NCBI RefSeq assembly: GCF_001428625.1
Contig: NZ_LMIE01000001.1
Coordinates: 501,086-556,199, forward strand
Source of the DNA: Hydrogenophaga sp. Root209
GTDB taxonomy: Bacteria; Pseudomonadota; Gammaproteobacteria; Burkholderiales; Burkholderiaceae_C
Reading direction: 5' to 3'
Length of the DNA stretch: 55,114 nt
Made by a program: the position numbers and the translations under genes. Each line of letters begins with the position of its first letter. Position 1 is the stretch's first letter. Shown here piece after piece: positions 1 through 10,327 of this stretch. The notes below the pieces were generated by a model, which was given only the letters and a program-made list of their open reading frames with translations, was not told where the DNA came from and did not search any database.

Positions 1-80
1 AAAAAGGCCATGCGCCGCGTTGCGAAGCCTCGCCGGGCCACCGGCCCGTCTGCGTTTCGCGCCTTGCGCATGGCCTTTTT
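1..80. terminator. Perfect 15-bp inverted repeat, likely terminator beyond rsgA
   Basis: Bases 1-15 (AAAAAGGCCATGCGC) are the exact reverse complement of bases 66-80. The pair can form a long GC-rich stem whose right arm ends in five T on one strand and whose left arm begins with five A. It lies 38 bp past the rsgA stop codon, so on the minus strand it reads as an intrinsic terminator for rsgA. The symmetric A/T tails would let it work in both directions. The 50-base loop is long for a terminator, so a dispersed palindromic repeat is the alternative. Confidence 0.55.
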
Positions 81-118
81 GATCCGCAACGCATCTTGGA
101 AAATAGTGTGAACAGACC

Positions 119-1195
119 CTAGTCCTTGTCCGGGCCACCCTTGTGCTTCTTGTAGCTGTGGATGAAACGCCCGAACGCCTTGTCCTTGTTGCGTCGTTCG
201 GCCAGTGACAGGTCGTGGAACTCCGACTCCTTGCGCAGCTTCAGATAGTTCTGCAGGTGCTTTTCACTGGTCTCGTTCCGTTCAACCGCCGCACGCACCG
301 CGCAACCCGGCTCACTGTCGTGGGTGCAGTCGGGAAAGCGGCACTGGCTCGCCAGCGCAGCGATGTCGGCAAACGTTTCTTCGATACCAACGCCTGCGCC
401 CAGCATGCCCAGTTCTCGCATGCCGGGCATGTCGATCAGCAGCGCACCGTTCGCCAGCACGATCAGGTGGCGCCGCGTGGTGGTGTGGCGCCCCTCCCCC
501 GTGTGGCTGACCTCTCGGGTTTCCAGATCCCCGTCGCCCAGCAAGCGGTTGATCAGCGTCGTCTTGCCCACGCCCGATGAGCCCAGGAGGCAGTAGGTCT
601 TGCCCGGCGTCATGAGTGCGCGAACCTGGTCCACGCCCTCACCCGTCACGTTGCTCACGCAGACCACCTGGGCATCTACGCCCACCAGCCGTATCTGCGC
701 GATCTGGCGCTCCAGCGCTTGCGGGCTGACCAGGTCCGTCTTCGTCAGCAGCACCACGGGCTCGATACGGCCATCCCGAGCCATCACCAGGTAGCGCTCG
801 AGCCGGGGAATGTTGAAGTCGAAGTGGCACGACTGCATGATGAAAGCCACGTCGATGTTGGCGGCGATCATCTGGAACTCGACGTCCCGCCCCGCAGCCT
901 TGCGCCGCAGGAAAGAACGCCGCGGCAGCACGCTGTGGATGCTCGCCTGGGTGCCGGCATCGCGGTAGCGCACGCCCACCCAGTCGCCCACACAAGGCAG
1001 ATCGACTGAAGACTCGGCCAGATGCAGCAGCTTGCCCGTCAGCTCGGCGGGCACCTCGCCCTCCTCGTTGCGCACAAGGTAGCGACTGCGGTCGACAGCG
1101 GTGACCCGGGCAGCAGACAGTTCCAGCGCCGCCAGTTCGCTGGCTTGGCCCGCCAGCCAGGGATCCAGACCCAGTTCACTCAGGTTCATGTTCAA
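119..1195 (-). CDS. rsgA: Ribosome small subunit-dependent GTPase A
   Basis: RsgA (YjeQ/EngC) is a circularly permuted GTPase that checks late 30S maturation in the cytoplasm. An N-terminal OB-like region (about residues 25-95) comes first. The GTPase motifs follow in permuted order: TKTD (G4) at 151-154, GSSGVGKTT (P-loop) at 205-213 and DMPG (G3) at 255-258. A C-terminal zinc site has C285, C290, H292 and C298. The length of 358 residues is normal for the family. The start gives a natural N-terminus just before the OB region. It stands alone on the minus strand, with a strong palindrome after its stop. Confidence 0.95.
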   Translation of the reverse strand: MNMNLSELGLDPWLAGQASELAALELSAARVTAVDRSRYLVRNEEGEVPAELTGKLLHLAESSVDLPCVGDWVGVRYRDAGTQASIHSVLPRRSFLRRKAAGRDVEFQMIAANIDVAFIMQSCHFDFNIPRLERYLVMARDGRIEPVVLLTKTDLVSPQALERQIAQIRLVGVDAQVVCVSNVTGEGVDQVRALMTPGKTYCLLGSSGVGKTTLINRLLGDGDLETREVSHTGEGRHTTTRRHLIVLANGALLIDMPGMRELGMLGAGVGIEETFADIAALASQCRFPDCTHDSEPGCAVRAAVERNETSEKHLQNYLKLRKESEFHDLSLAERRNKDKAFGRFIHSYKKHKGGPDKD

Positions 1196-1499
1196 AGTGT
1201 AGCCAAGGCGTGGTGCCGCAAGCAGCTGGCGATCCCCTCTTGACGGGTGGCTGCTCGCGGGCGTGAAGGCCAGACTTCGGCTATCGGCTGAGAGCAGCCG
1301 TCGGTGATGAGCAACTTTTTTTCATCAGACTCGCGGGCGGGTTGAGAAATACAACGGGCTGATGCGGATCGAAGAGGCGCCGGGTGTCACGGCCTTCCAT
1401 GCAGGCTGCAGAGCGTTTGTGCGCTGACCTGGCATGTGGTCAATGGACCATCCGTGAAACGGGCGTCCCCGACTTCAGCCGTCAACTTGCGGATCGGAA

Positions 1500-1763
1500 A
1501 TGGCGACCATCGTTCTCTCTTCCAACGGGTTCACCTGAGCGCTCTTCGCTGCAGTGTTCGCGGCGCTCACGGCGATCTTTGCCATCGGCAAGTGGTCGAG
1601 CCCCTTCGAACTGTCGGGCCTGGCCACGGTCGTATCGTGGGCGTGCTATTTCCGGGGGTTCAAAAGGCGGGCGGCTCTTGAGCCGACGTTGGGGGGCGGC
1701 AGCCGATGGTCGACAGCAGAATCTCGACCTGACGTGCTGATTTGCCGCAGCACCGCTTCATGA
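1500..1763 (+). pseudogene. Internally deleted EamA/DMT-type transporter remnant
   Basis: Read from ATG 1500, the frame gives a short N-terminus, an in-frame TGA at 1536 in a position where related proteins have Trp, then ALFAAVFAALTAIFAIGK, which resembles the first membrane helix of EamA-type transporters (usually FAALTAIFAKIG). It jumps directly to SGLATVVSWACYFRG, which resembles a helix from the C-terminal half of the same family (SWLCYFRALK-like). The rest is unrelated. This suggests a transporter gene that lost its middle and its end. The assignment rests on remembered family motifs over about 35 residues, so it is tentative. Confidence 0.45.
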
Positions 1764-1778
1764 AACTACAATAGTTGC

Positions 1779-1868
1779 ATGAAAAGAGATAGCCGCCTTT
1801 CCGGCGTCCTCCACTGCCGGCTCGCCGCTAGCAGCCATTCCCTTTTGGAGCTGTCTCATGCCGCTTGA
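1779..1868 (+). pseudogene. 5' remnant of an Rrf2-family regulator gene
   Basis: ATG 1779 begins MKRDSRLSGVLH, the characteristic first dozen residues of a class of Rrf2 winged-helix regulators (normally about 150 residues). After residue 12 the similarity stops and the frame ends at TGA 1866-1868. The sequence just upstream (ACTACAATAGTTGCATG) looks like a retained promoter/operator, including an AACTAcaaTAGTT dyad. Genes of this type often stand directly before a SAM methyltransferase like the one at 1939, so the deletion probably removed the regulator of that gene. Confidence 0.55.
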
Positions 1869-1929
1869 CGTCACCATCATCGGCGCCAGCCTGGCCAGCC
1901 GTTCCGCCACGCTCTTTCCTCATCAGTGA
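1858..1929 (+). pseudogene. Possible oxidoreductase 5' remnant (24-codon frame)
   Basis: ATG 1858 reads MPLDVTIIGASLAS and stops at 1929. The first 14 residues resemble the start of a Rossmann-fold FAD oxidoreductase (IIGASLAG-like). It overlaps the Rrf2 remnant in another frame and ends 9 bases before the methyltransferase start. It is too short to be certain and could be chance. Confidence 0.2.
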
Positions 1930-1938
1930 GAAACTGAA

Positions 1939-2619
1939 ATGCACGGTAAGCCCTCGCACTTCTCGGACCCGGGCGCTGTCGCGTCCTATGCGACAGACAC
2001 ACCGCGCAAGGTGCCCGGGCTGGCCGATCTCCATCGGATGGCCGCGCTTCTACTGGCCGAAGCGGCGCCAGCTTCGGCAGATGTGCTCGTCGTCGGTGCT
2101 GGCGGTGGGCTGGAGCTCGCAGCCATGGCCGCGCTTGAGCAGCGCTGGCGCTTCGTCGGCGTGGACCCCTCACCCGCCATGCTGGACCTCGCGCGGCAGG
2201 CCGTCGCACCTTTTGCGCAGCGCGTGCAACTCGTGACGGGGATCGTCGACCAGGCGCCTGCCGGTCCGTTCGATGGTGCGACCTGCCTTCTCACGCTGCA
2301 CTTTCTGGAGCACGACGAGCGGCTGCGAACGCTGCGCGAGATCCGTCGCCGCCTGAGGCGAGGTGCACGGTTCGTGATGGCGCATCACGCCCCGCCCGAA
2401 GGACGCGCCGAGCGATGGATGGGTCGATCGATCGCTTTCGGCGCTGATGGCCATTCCGCTCCGGCGAGCACCCTGGCCGCGGCCCGACGGATGACCGCAG
2501 GCCTGCCGCTGCTCGCGCCATGCAAGGAAGAAGCGCTGCTGCACCTCGCTGGCTTTGCAGACGTCGAGCTGTTCTACGCTGCTTTCTCCTTCCGCGGATG
2601 GGTCGGGACTGCGGCCTGA
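1939..2619 (+). CDS. Class I SAM-dependent methyltransferase
   Basis: A 226-residue cytoplasmic methyltransferase of the Rossmann type. Motif I is VLVVGAGGGLEL at 49-60, followed by the acidic post-I segment VGVDPSPAML near 74-83. Motif IV is DGATCLLTLHFLEHDER, typical of small orphan methyltransferases in this order. The C-terminus FYAAFSFRGWVGT is also typical. The substrate is unknown. The ATG at 1939 is preceded by GTGAGAAACTGAA, a weak ribosome site. The regulator normally upstream is destroyed (remnant at 1779), so expression may now come from the residual Rrf2-type promoter without control. Confidence 0.85.
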   Translation: MHGKPSHFSDPGAVASYATDTPRKVPGLADLHRMAALLLAEAAPASADVLVVGAGGGLELAAMAALEQRWRFVGVDPSPAMLDLARQAVAPFAQRVQLVTGIVDQAPAGPFDGATCLLTLHFLEHDERLRTLREIRRRLRRGARFVMAHHAPPEGRAERWMGRSIAFGADGHSAPASTLAAARRMTAGLPLLAPCKEEALLHLAGFADVELFYAAFSFRGWVGTAA

Positions 2620-2717
2620 AGCAACTCGCGCAGCTGTTCTCGAACTCGCGCTTGCCCGGATCGTAGGCCGTCAGTGTTCACGCTCACGCGGCTGCGCGCG
2701 CAATGCATTGACCTGTC

Positions 2718-2960
2718 TCAAGCGGCCATCAAGTAAGCCACCAGCGCGTTCAAAGAGTCGACGCGGCCGTAGTCAGCCTCCGGAATGTCCACGCCCACGG
2801 TCTCCTGCAGAGTGATGAGCACGTTGAGAAAGTCAAACGAGTCCAGGTCGAGTTGTTCTCGCAATGAAGCTGCGGGGTCGATGCTGTCGATGTCGGCCTC
2901 CGGCGCGATGCCGCGCAAGGCCGACGCCACCGCCTGATGCAATGCTTCGGCGGTTTTCAT
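2718..2960 (-). CDS. Acyl carrier protein-like phosphopantetheine protein
   Basis: An 80-residue acidic helical protein with the carrier signature DLDSFDFLN; Ser41 is the expected 4'-phosphopantetheine site. Its ATG overlaps the E2 stop codon (ATGA, 2957-2960), so it is the translationally coupled last gene of the dehydrogenase operon. The divergent sequence and the location argue against it being the housekeeping AcpP of fatty acid synthesis. It could accept acyl groups made by the dehydrogenase or ligase, or supply octanoyl groups for lipoylation of the E2. Both ideas are inference. Confidence 0.88.
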   Translation of the reverse strand: MKTAEALHQAVASALRGIAPEADIDSIDPAASLREQLDLDSFDFLNVLITLQETVGVDIPEADYGRVDSLNALVAYLMAA

Positions 2961-4081
2961 GGGCCCGGCTGCGTGTTGGCCAGCTGTGCAGCGAGCGACG
3001 CCAGGAAGCGCGAGCCCACCAGGCCGTCGCTCACCCGGTGGTCTCCCGTCAGCGTGGCGCGCAGCGTGCGCGCAGCGACCACCTGACCGTCCACCACCGC
3101 CGGGCGCAGCACCACGCGGCCCAGGCCGACCAGAGCGACCTGCGGCGGATAGATCACGCCCATCACGGACTCGGCGCCCATATCACCCAGGTGGCTCACG
3201 CTCAATGTGGAGTCGGCCAGGTCGGAGCTGCGCAACTGGCCGCTGCGAGCACGCGCGAGCACAGCGCGCAGCGCTGCCATCAGCTCAGGCAGCGAAAGGC
3301 GCTGCGCATCGTGCACCGTGGGCACCACCAGACCGCCGCCTCGCAGCGCGGTCACCACACCCAGATGCACCGCAGCGGCGGGCTGGAAGCGGCCGTCTTC
3401 ATACCGTCCATTGAGCGTGGGCGTGTCCGCCAGCGCCAGCGCCACGGCGCGCAGCAGCACCGCCGCGAACAGCACCCGCTCGGCGACGGGGCGTTCCCGG
3501 TTGAAGGCCTCAAGCGACTGCAAGGCTGCTTCGACCACGATCTCGCACCCCACGTGGTAGTGCGGGATCTCGCGCCAAGAGCGCGCCATGGCCGCGCCGA
3601 TGGCCGAGCGCATGGCCTCGGCGCGGTCAGGGGCTGCGGTCGTGGAGCCCGCCACAGCGCGTTCCACGTCGGCCAGTGTGATGACACGGTCACCCACTTG
3701 TGCCGCCAGCGCGGCCAGGTCGACACCGAGCGCCTGGGCACGCTGACGTGCCGCTGGCGACATGCGTGCGTGCCGGTCCGCGCTGGGCGCGGTGGGTGCG
3801 ACAGGCGCTGCTGCTGGCGCTGCGGCGAGCGCCTGCCAATCCTCGCCCGCGTCCGCGAGCACGGCGAGCATGTCGCCCACGGGAATCTGCTGTCCGGGCT
3901 GCGCGATCAGGCGGGCCATGGTGCCGTCGTGCCACAGTTCCACGTCGATGGCTCCTTTCTGGGTCTCCACCACCGCCACCACGTCGCCGCGCTTGAGCGC
4001 CTGGCCCGGCTTCACATGCCACTGCACGAAGCGCGCGGCTTCCATGTCGGCGCCGAAGGAGGGCATCCGCAGTTCGATCAA
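2957..4081 (-). CDS. 2-oxoacid dehydrogenase E2, dihydrolipoamide acyltransferase
   Basis: E2 carries acyl groups on a swinging lipoyl arm and passes them to CoA. One lipoyl domain lies at about residues 3-80, with the lipoyl lysine in [10 protein letters not shown] (Lys42 from the start used here). A peripheral-subunit-binding domain follows ([16 protein letters not shown]), then an acyltransferase domain ending with the catalytic motif GDHRVSDG. The frame is open to 4183, but homology begins at IELRMPSFG. The start chosen is TTG 4081-4079, which overlaps the E1 beta stop; ATG 4066 is the alternative. At about 374 residues with a single lipoyl domain it is a short, simple E2. Confidence 0.9.
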   Translation of the reverse strand: MIELRMPSFGADMEAARFVQWHVKPGQALKRGDVVAVVETQKGAIDVELWHDGTMARLIAQPGQQIPVGDMLAVLADAGEDWQALAAAPAAAPVAPTAPSADRHARMSPAARQRAQALGVDLAALAAQVGDRVITLADVERAVAGSTTAAPDRAEAMRSAIGAAMARSWREIPHYHVGCEIVVEAALQSLEAFNRERPVAERVLFAAVLLRAVALALADTPTLNGRYEDGRFQPAAAVHLGVVTALRGGGLVVPTVHDAQRLSLPELMAALRAVLARARSGQLRSSDLADSTLSVSHLGDMGAESVMGVIYPPQVALVGLGRVVLRPAVVDGQVVAARTLRATLTGDHRVSDGLVGSRFLASLAAQLANTQPGP

Positions 4082-5052
4082 GGCCGCATCAGCGCACGCG
4101 CTGCCTCGACGATGCGTGCGGCGTTGGGCAAGGCCGCGTCTTCCAGGTGCTTGGCATAAGGCATGGGCACTTCTGCACTGCACACGCGCGCAGGGGGTGC
4201 ATCGAGCTCGAAGAAAACTTGCTCGATCAGCAGCGTGACGATCTCGGCCGCCAGGCCACAGGTCTTCCAGCCTTCGTCGACCACCAGCGCGCGGCGCGTT
4301 CGACGCACGCTGCCGGCGATGGCGGCCACGTCCAGTGGCCGCAGGCAGCGAAGGTCCAGTACCTCGGCCTCGATGCCCTCGGCGGCCAGTTGCTCCGCTG
4401 CCACCAGGCAGCGGGGCAGCGAGCCACCGTAGGTGATGAGGCTCAGGTCGGTGCCGATGCGGCGCACGGCCGCGCCCTCAAGCGCCACGGCAGGTGGCGG
4501 GTCGGGCAGTTCGCCCTCGGTGTTGAGCAGCATCGCATGTTCGAAGATCACCACCGGGTCGGGACAGCGCAGAGCCGCCAGCAGCATGCCGTGCGCGTCT
4601 TCCACCGTGGCAGGGGCCAGCACGCGCAGGCCGGGAACGTGCGCATACCAGACTTCCAGGCTGTGCGAGTGCTGGGCCGCGAGTTGCCGACCGGCGCCAC
4701 TCGTCATGCGCAGCACCACCGGCACGGCCACCTGTCCGCCCGACATGTGGCGCAACGTCGCCGCGTTGTTGACGATCTGGTCCAGCGCCAGCAGGCTGAA
4801 GTTCACCGTCATCACTTCCACGACCGGACGCAGGCCGTTGATCGCAGCACCGATGCCGCAGCCCACGAAACCAGACTCCGACAGCGGCGTGTCGCGCACG
4901 CGGTGCGGGCCGAACTCGTCGAGCAGACCCTTGCTCACCGCGTATGTGCCCCCGTAGCGTCCCACGTCCTCACCCATGAGGAACACGCGCGGATCTTCTT
5001 GAAGGGCCTCGCGCAATCCTCGGCGCAGCGCCTCGCGGTAGCTGGTCAGCAT
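4078..5052 (-). CDS. 2-oxoacid (pyruvate-type) dehydrogenase E1 beta subunit
   Basis: A 324-residue TPP-dependent E1 beta that pairs with the upstream E1 alpha for oxidative decarboxylation of a 2-oxoacid. The N-terminal half carries the usual E1 beta landmarks: [33 protein letters not shown] and [11 protein letters not shown]. The C-terminal transketolase-like domain follows, with [12 protein letters not shown]. The ATG lies inside the 3' end of E1 alpha (7-bp overlap), and the stop overlaps the E2 TTG, so the three subunits should be made in a coordinated ratio. The length is normal for the family. Confidence 0.93.
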   Translation of the reverse strand: MLTSYREALRRGLREALQEDPRVFLMGEDVGRYGGTYAVSKGLLDEFGPHRVRDTPLSESGFVGCGIGAAINGLRPVVEVMTVNFSLLALDQIVNNAATLRHMSGGQVAVPVVLRMTSGAGRQLAAQHSHSLEVWYAHVPGLRVLAPATVEDAHGMLLAALRCPDPVVIFEHAMLLNTEGELPDPPPAVALEGAAVRRIGTDLSLITYGGSLPRCLVAAEQLAAEGIEAEVLDLRCLRPLDVAAIAGSVRRTRRALVVDEGWKTCGLAAEIVTLLIEQVFFELDAPPARVCSAEVPMPYAKHLEDAALPNAARIVEAARALMRP

Positions 5053-6025
5053 GGTGCCCCCGTGCCCACATCGGTCGGGGCGAGAACGTGCCGGGTGAGC
5101 TCTTCCAGCGGCTCCAGCGTGCCGGCTTCGGCGAAGGCCACGGCGTCGTCGATCTCGGCCAGGATGCGGGCCTCCAGGGCCGGGCGGTCCAGCGTCAGGC
5201 CCAGCGAGGTCGCGTGGGCCAGCAACGTGTCAATCGGGTCGTGCTGTTTCCAGGCGTCCACCTCGGCCTTGCTGCGGTAGAGCTCGGGATCGAACATGGA
5301 GTGGGCGCGAAAGCGGTAGGTGCGCAGTTCCAGGAACACCGGGCCCTTCTTGCCCCTGGCGTGCGCCAGCGCATGGCGCGTGGCCGAACTCACCGCCGAG
5401 ACGTTCATGCCGTTGACCGTGATCGCCTCCATGTTGTAGCTGCGGGCCTTGGCGCAGAGGTCGGTGCTCGACTCGGAGCGGGCCAGCGCCGTGCCCATGG
5501 CGTACAGGTTGTTTTCGCACAGCATCAGCAGGGGCAGGTGCCACAGCGCCGCGAGGTTGGCGGTTTCGTGGAACTCGCCCTCTGCCACTGCACCCTCGCC
5601 GAAGAAACACGCAGTGACGCGGTCATTGCCGAGCAACTGGTCGGCCAGCGCAAAACCGGCGGCCAGCGGCAGCGCTCCGGCCACGATGGCGTTGCCTCCG
5701 TAGAACCCGCGCGAAACGTCGAAAAGGTGCATCGAACCACCGCGCCCGTGGCTGCAGCCTTCCTGTTTGCCGAACATTTCGGCCATCACAGTGCGCATGG
5801 GCACGCCGCGCGCGAGCGCGTGGCCGTGCTCGCGGTAAGTGCACAGCAGGTGGTCGTCGGGCCGCAGCTCGGGTATGGCGGCCGCGGCGATCGCTTCTTC
5901 GCCGATGTAGAGGTGAAGGAAACCGCGGATCTTGCCCGCGCCGTACAGTTCGGCGCAGCGCTCCTCGAAGCGGCGGATGCGCAGCATATCCTGCAGCCAG
6001 GCGGTGGCATCGGCAGCGCTCAGGC

Positions 6026-6029
<4 letters not shown>
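5046..6029 (-). CDS. 2-oxoacid (pyruvate-type) dehydrogenase E1 alpha subunit
   Basis: The TPP-binding E1 alpha, 327 residues. The cofactor motif runs from [12 protein letters not shown] (about 142-153) to CENN (171-174). The phosphorylation-loop region [16 protein letters not shown] near the C-terminal third matches pyruvate/acetoin-type E1 alphas rather than branched-chain ones. Its start overlaps the ligase stop (ATGA, 6026-6029). No dihydrolipoamide dehydrogenase (E3) is encoded in the operon, so the complex must borrow E3 from elsewhere. The exact 2-oxoacid is not certain from sequence alone. Confidence 0.92.
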
Positions 6030-7789
<1,760 letters not shown>

Positions 7790-7796
7790 GGCCGGG

Positions 7797-7880
7797 TCAC
7801 CGAGCGGCACGCCCGATGTCGCGCAGACGGGTCTCGAGGGTTCCCACGCCATTGGCAACCAGAATCCACTGCATTTTCAT
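7797..7880 (-). CDS. Short leader ORF before acsA (27 residues)
   Basis: ATG 7880 is preceded by AAAAGGGGCCCGTC, a good ribosome site, and reads [14 protein letters not shown] to a TGA at 7797-7799. The acsA ATG lies 7 bases further on, so ribosomes ending here could reinitiate at acsA. The first residues (WILVANG) resemble the start of host-attachment/stress-type proteins, so this could instead be a truncated gene. Its function is unknown. Confidence 0.3.
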   Translation of the reverse strand: MKMQWILVANGVGTLETRLRDIGRAAR

Positions 7881-7979
7881 GACGGGCCCCTTTTCGGTTT
7901 GAGAGCACTCAATCTATGACGGACGCATGGACCCCCTGTTGAGTTCGATCAATGTCGGGGAAAGACGCTGCACGCCAAG

Positions 7980-8159
7980 ATGGTGGTTGCGCTGAAGAAC
8001 CCCATGCACGATGTGACGCTTGACTTCCATTTGTGGCTGACGATGGAAGTGGGCGACTGTGCCTGTCTCGAGCGCTGGCTCGTGCTCGAGTCCATCGAGG
8101 TGGTCGCGGGCGAGCGCTTTGTGCGCGGTGCGGTGCTGGCCCGCCTCATCCCTTTGTGA
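7980..8159 (+). CDS. Hypothetical 59-residue ORF, possibly a gene fragment
   Basis: ATG 7980 to TGA 8159 encodes a plausible mixed-composition peptide (MHDVTLDFHLWLTMEVGDC, then VLESIEVVAGERFVRGAV). No family is recognised and no clear ribosome site precedes it. An out-of-frame start at 7927 (MDPLLSSINVGE) might be the original N-terminus joined by a frameshift, so this may be a decaying gene rather than an intact small one. Confidence 0.25.
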   Translation: MVVALKNPMHDVTLDFHLWLTMEVGDCACLERWLVLESIEVVAGERFVRGAVLARLIPL

Positions 8160-8321
8160 ACGCCCAACCTGTGCGGTGATTGAGCGCGCTCAAAGTGGAA
8201 TTCACCACCGCTGTTGCGAACTTGTTCATGGTGACCCCTTTGTCTCCTCTGAGTGGGTCGTATTGGGCCTTCGTGCTGCAGCAGCAATTGGCCACCCAGC
8301 TATGAGCGCACGGCTTTCGAG
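8160..8321. other. Intergenic stretch with a 27-codon minus-strand frame
   Basis: No recognisable gene. On the minus strand a purine-rich GGAGACAAAGGGG precedes ATG 8229, opening a 27-codon frame (MNKFATAVVNSTLSALN) that ends at 8146. The good ribosome site with a very short product suggests the start of a lost secreted-protein gene. Confidence 0.2.
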
Positions 8322-9215
8322 CTATGAGCCGCGCAAGCTTTGAATCAGAAGTTGCGTCATTCCATCGAGGGCCGCGTTCGTGTCCTTGCCGGCCTTCGTG
8401 ATGCGGAAGTAATCGATGCTGACTGCGGGGTAGATCTCACTGGCGCGCACGCTGTAGCGCCGCCAGGCGGCCTGGGCGAACGACGGAAACACCGCCACTC
8501 CGAAGCCCTTCTCCACCATGCCGAGCGCGGTCTCCAGGTGATTGACCACCATCGGCGCGCGGATCTCGGCGCTGTGCTGCCGCGCGATCCTGGTGACCTG
8601 TTGCGCAATCGGGCTGCGGTCCGTCAACGAGATGAGTGGATAGTCGAACACCTGCGCCCACGCGATGCGTTCACCGATGGCAGAGAACTGGCCAGAGCAC
8701 ACCAGCATCAATGTGGCCGGCGCGATCTGCAGTTGCGACAGGCCCGAGCGCTTTTGTGAGAAGGCCCCGAACGCGGCATCGAGTTGGTCCGACTCCAGCT
8801 TGTCGAGCAGGTCGGCCGGGCCCGCATCCACCACGTCGACCTGCACCATCGGGAACTGCCGCTGAAATTCCTCGAGCAACTCGGGCACGACATTGGAAGC
8901 CAGGATCGGCGTGAACCCCAAGCGCAGCCGCGCGACACCGTGCTCCCCCATTTGATTCAGCTCGCTCGCCACTCTCTCCAGCGATTCGATCATCTGCTGC
9001 GCCACCGGCAGCAGCTTGCGTCCCGCGCTCGTGAGTTCGACGCTGCGTGTGGTGCGCTCGAAGAGGCGGCAACGCAGCTGGCCCTCGAGCTCGCGGATGC
9101 TGGCGGACAGCGCTGCCTGGCTCAGGTGCAGCTTCTGCGCGGTCTTGGTGAAGTTGCTGGTCTCCGCGACGCCGAGGAAGGCCGTGAGCTGCCGAAAGTT
9201 GAGGTTGAGGTTCAT
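8322..9215 (-). CDS. LysR-family transcriptional regulator
   Basis: 297 residues. An N-terminal winged helix-turn-helix (about 5-65, with FTKTAQKLHLSQAALSASI) is followed by the periplasmic-binding-like effector domain. It is the last gene of the long UbiD/molybdenum-hydroxylase operon and starts 52 bp after the preceding Bug-protein gene, in the same direction. It is therefore probably co-transcribed with the genes it might control. The effector is unknown. Confidence 0.88.
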   Translation of the reverse strand: MNLNLNFRQLTAFLGVAETSNFTKTAQKLHLSQAALSASIRELEGQLRCRLFERTTRSVELTSAGRKLLPVAQQMIESLERVASELNQMGEHGVARLRLGFTPILASNVVPELLEEFQRQFPMVQVDVVDAGPADLLDKLESDQLDAAFGAFSQKRSGLSQLQIAPATLMLVCSGQFSAIGERIAWAQVFDYPLISLTDRSPIAQQVTRIARQHSAEIRAPMVVNHLETALGMVEKGFGVAVFPSFAQAAWRRYSVRASEIYPAVSIDYFRITKAGKDTNAALDGMTQLLIQSLRGS

Positions 9216-9267
9216 GGTGTCCGGCAGCGGCCGCCATCAGGGTTCGGGTCCGAGGCTTCGCGCCGGC

Positions 9268-10281
9268 TCACTCGCCTTTCATGCCGGTGGACTTGATCAG
9301 CTTTTCGTAGCGCTTGAGTTCTTCAGCCAAGGTCTGGGTGAACTGCGTGGCGTTCTCGTAGGCCGGCGTCAGCCCGGTTTCGCGGAGCTTTTGCTGCACC
9401 TCGGCCTCCGCGAGGACGGCACCCAGTTCGCGCTCCAGGCGCTGCACCACCGCGTCGGGGGTCTTGGCCGGCACCATGATTCCCTGCCAGGCCTTCAACT
9501 CGAAGCCCGGCAGCGTCTCGGCGGCCGTCGGCAGATCGGGGAACAGCACGTCGCCACGCTTGTTGTTGGTGGAGGCAATCGCGCGCACACGGCCTGCGGC
9601 CACCTGTGGCTTGGCAACACTCACAACGTCGAACAGCACATTGATCTGGCCACCGATCAGATCGTTCATGGCGGGCGCGTTGCCCTTGTAGGGCACCACC
9701 GTGATGTCGACCTTGCCCAGGATCTTCAGCAGCTCGCATCCCATGCCGGGCGTGGCGCCGGCCGACCCACAAGTGACACTGCTGGGGCGTTCGGCGGCCA
9801 GCTTGAGCAGCTCGGGCAGCGAACGCGGCGCGAACGCATTGCTCGCCAGCAGCACGAAGCTCACTTCGGTCAGCTTGGCCACCGGGCGCAGGTCGGTGCG
9901 AGGATCGAACTTCAAGCTGTACAGGAACGGGTTCTGCGCCACCGTGGGCAGCGCGAAGAACAAGGTGTAGCCGTCGGCCGGCGAGCGGATCACCGCCTCC
10001 ATCGCGATGTTGGTCGCAGCGCCCGGCCGGTTCTCGACGATCACAGGCTGGTTCAGGCGCTGCGAGAGCTTCTGGCCGATGATGCGCGCCGTCATGTCGG
10101 CGCCAGCGCCCGCCGAGAATGGCACCACCAGCTTCACCGGCCTTTCGGGCCAGGCATCGGCGGCACGCGCCACGGGCGCCATCGCCAGGCAGGCGACGGC
10201 CAGCGACGCAAAGGCGGTGGCCAGCGCGCCACGGCGGCTCGCACCGCTTCGGACAGGGATGTTTCGGATGTCTTGGGTCAT
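9268..10281 (-). CDS. Bug-family periplasmic substrate-binding protein
   Basis: A 337-residue exported solute-binding protein of the tripartite tricarboxylate transporter type. A signal peptide (LATAFASLAVACLAMAPVAR) precedes WPERPVKLVVPFSAGAGADM, the classical Bug start with its substrate-loop glycines; VENRPGA and ADGYTL follow. ATG 10281 is preceded by AAGGAGACATGAC, which decides the start over the open frame to 10422. It follows ubiD by 46 bp. No membrane subunits (TctA/TctB) are encoded nearby, as is common for Bug proteins. It probably binds the aromatic acid fed into this operon. Confidence 0.9.
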   Translation of the reverse strand: MTQDIRNIPVRSGASRRGALATAFASLAVACLAMAPVARAADAWPERPVKLVVPFSAGAGADMTARIIGQKLSQRLNQPVIVENRPGAATNIAMEAVIRSPADGYTLFFALPTVAQNPFLYSLKFDPRTDLRPVAKLTEVSFVLLASNAFAPRSLPELLKLAAERPSSVTCGSAGATPGMGCELLKILGKVDITVVPYKGNAPAMNDLIGGQINVLFDVVSVAKPQVAAGRVRAIASTNNKRGDVLFPDLPTAAETLPGFELKAWQGIMVPAKTPDAVVQRLERELGAVLAEAEVQQKLRETGLTPAYENATQFTQTLAEELKRYEKLIKSTGMKGE

Positions 10282-10327
10282 GTCATGTCTCCTTGTGTTG
10301 AATGAAACGGGTGCGAAAGCCTGGCAC

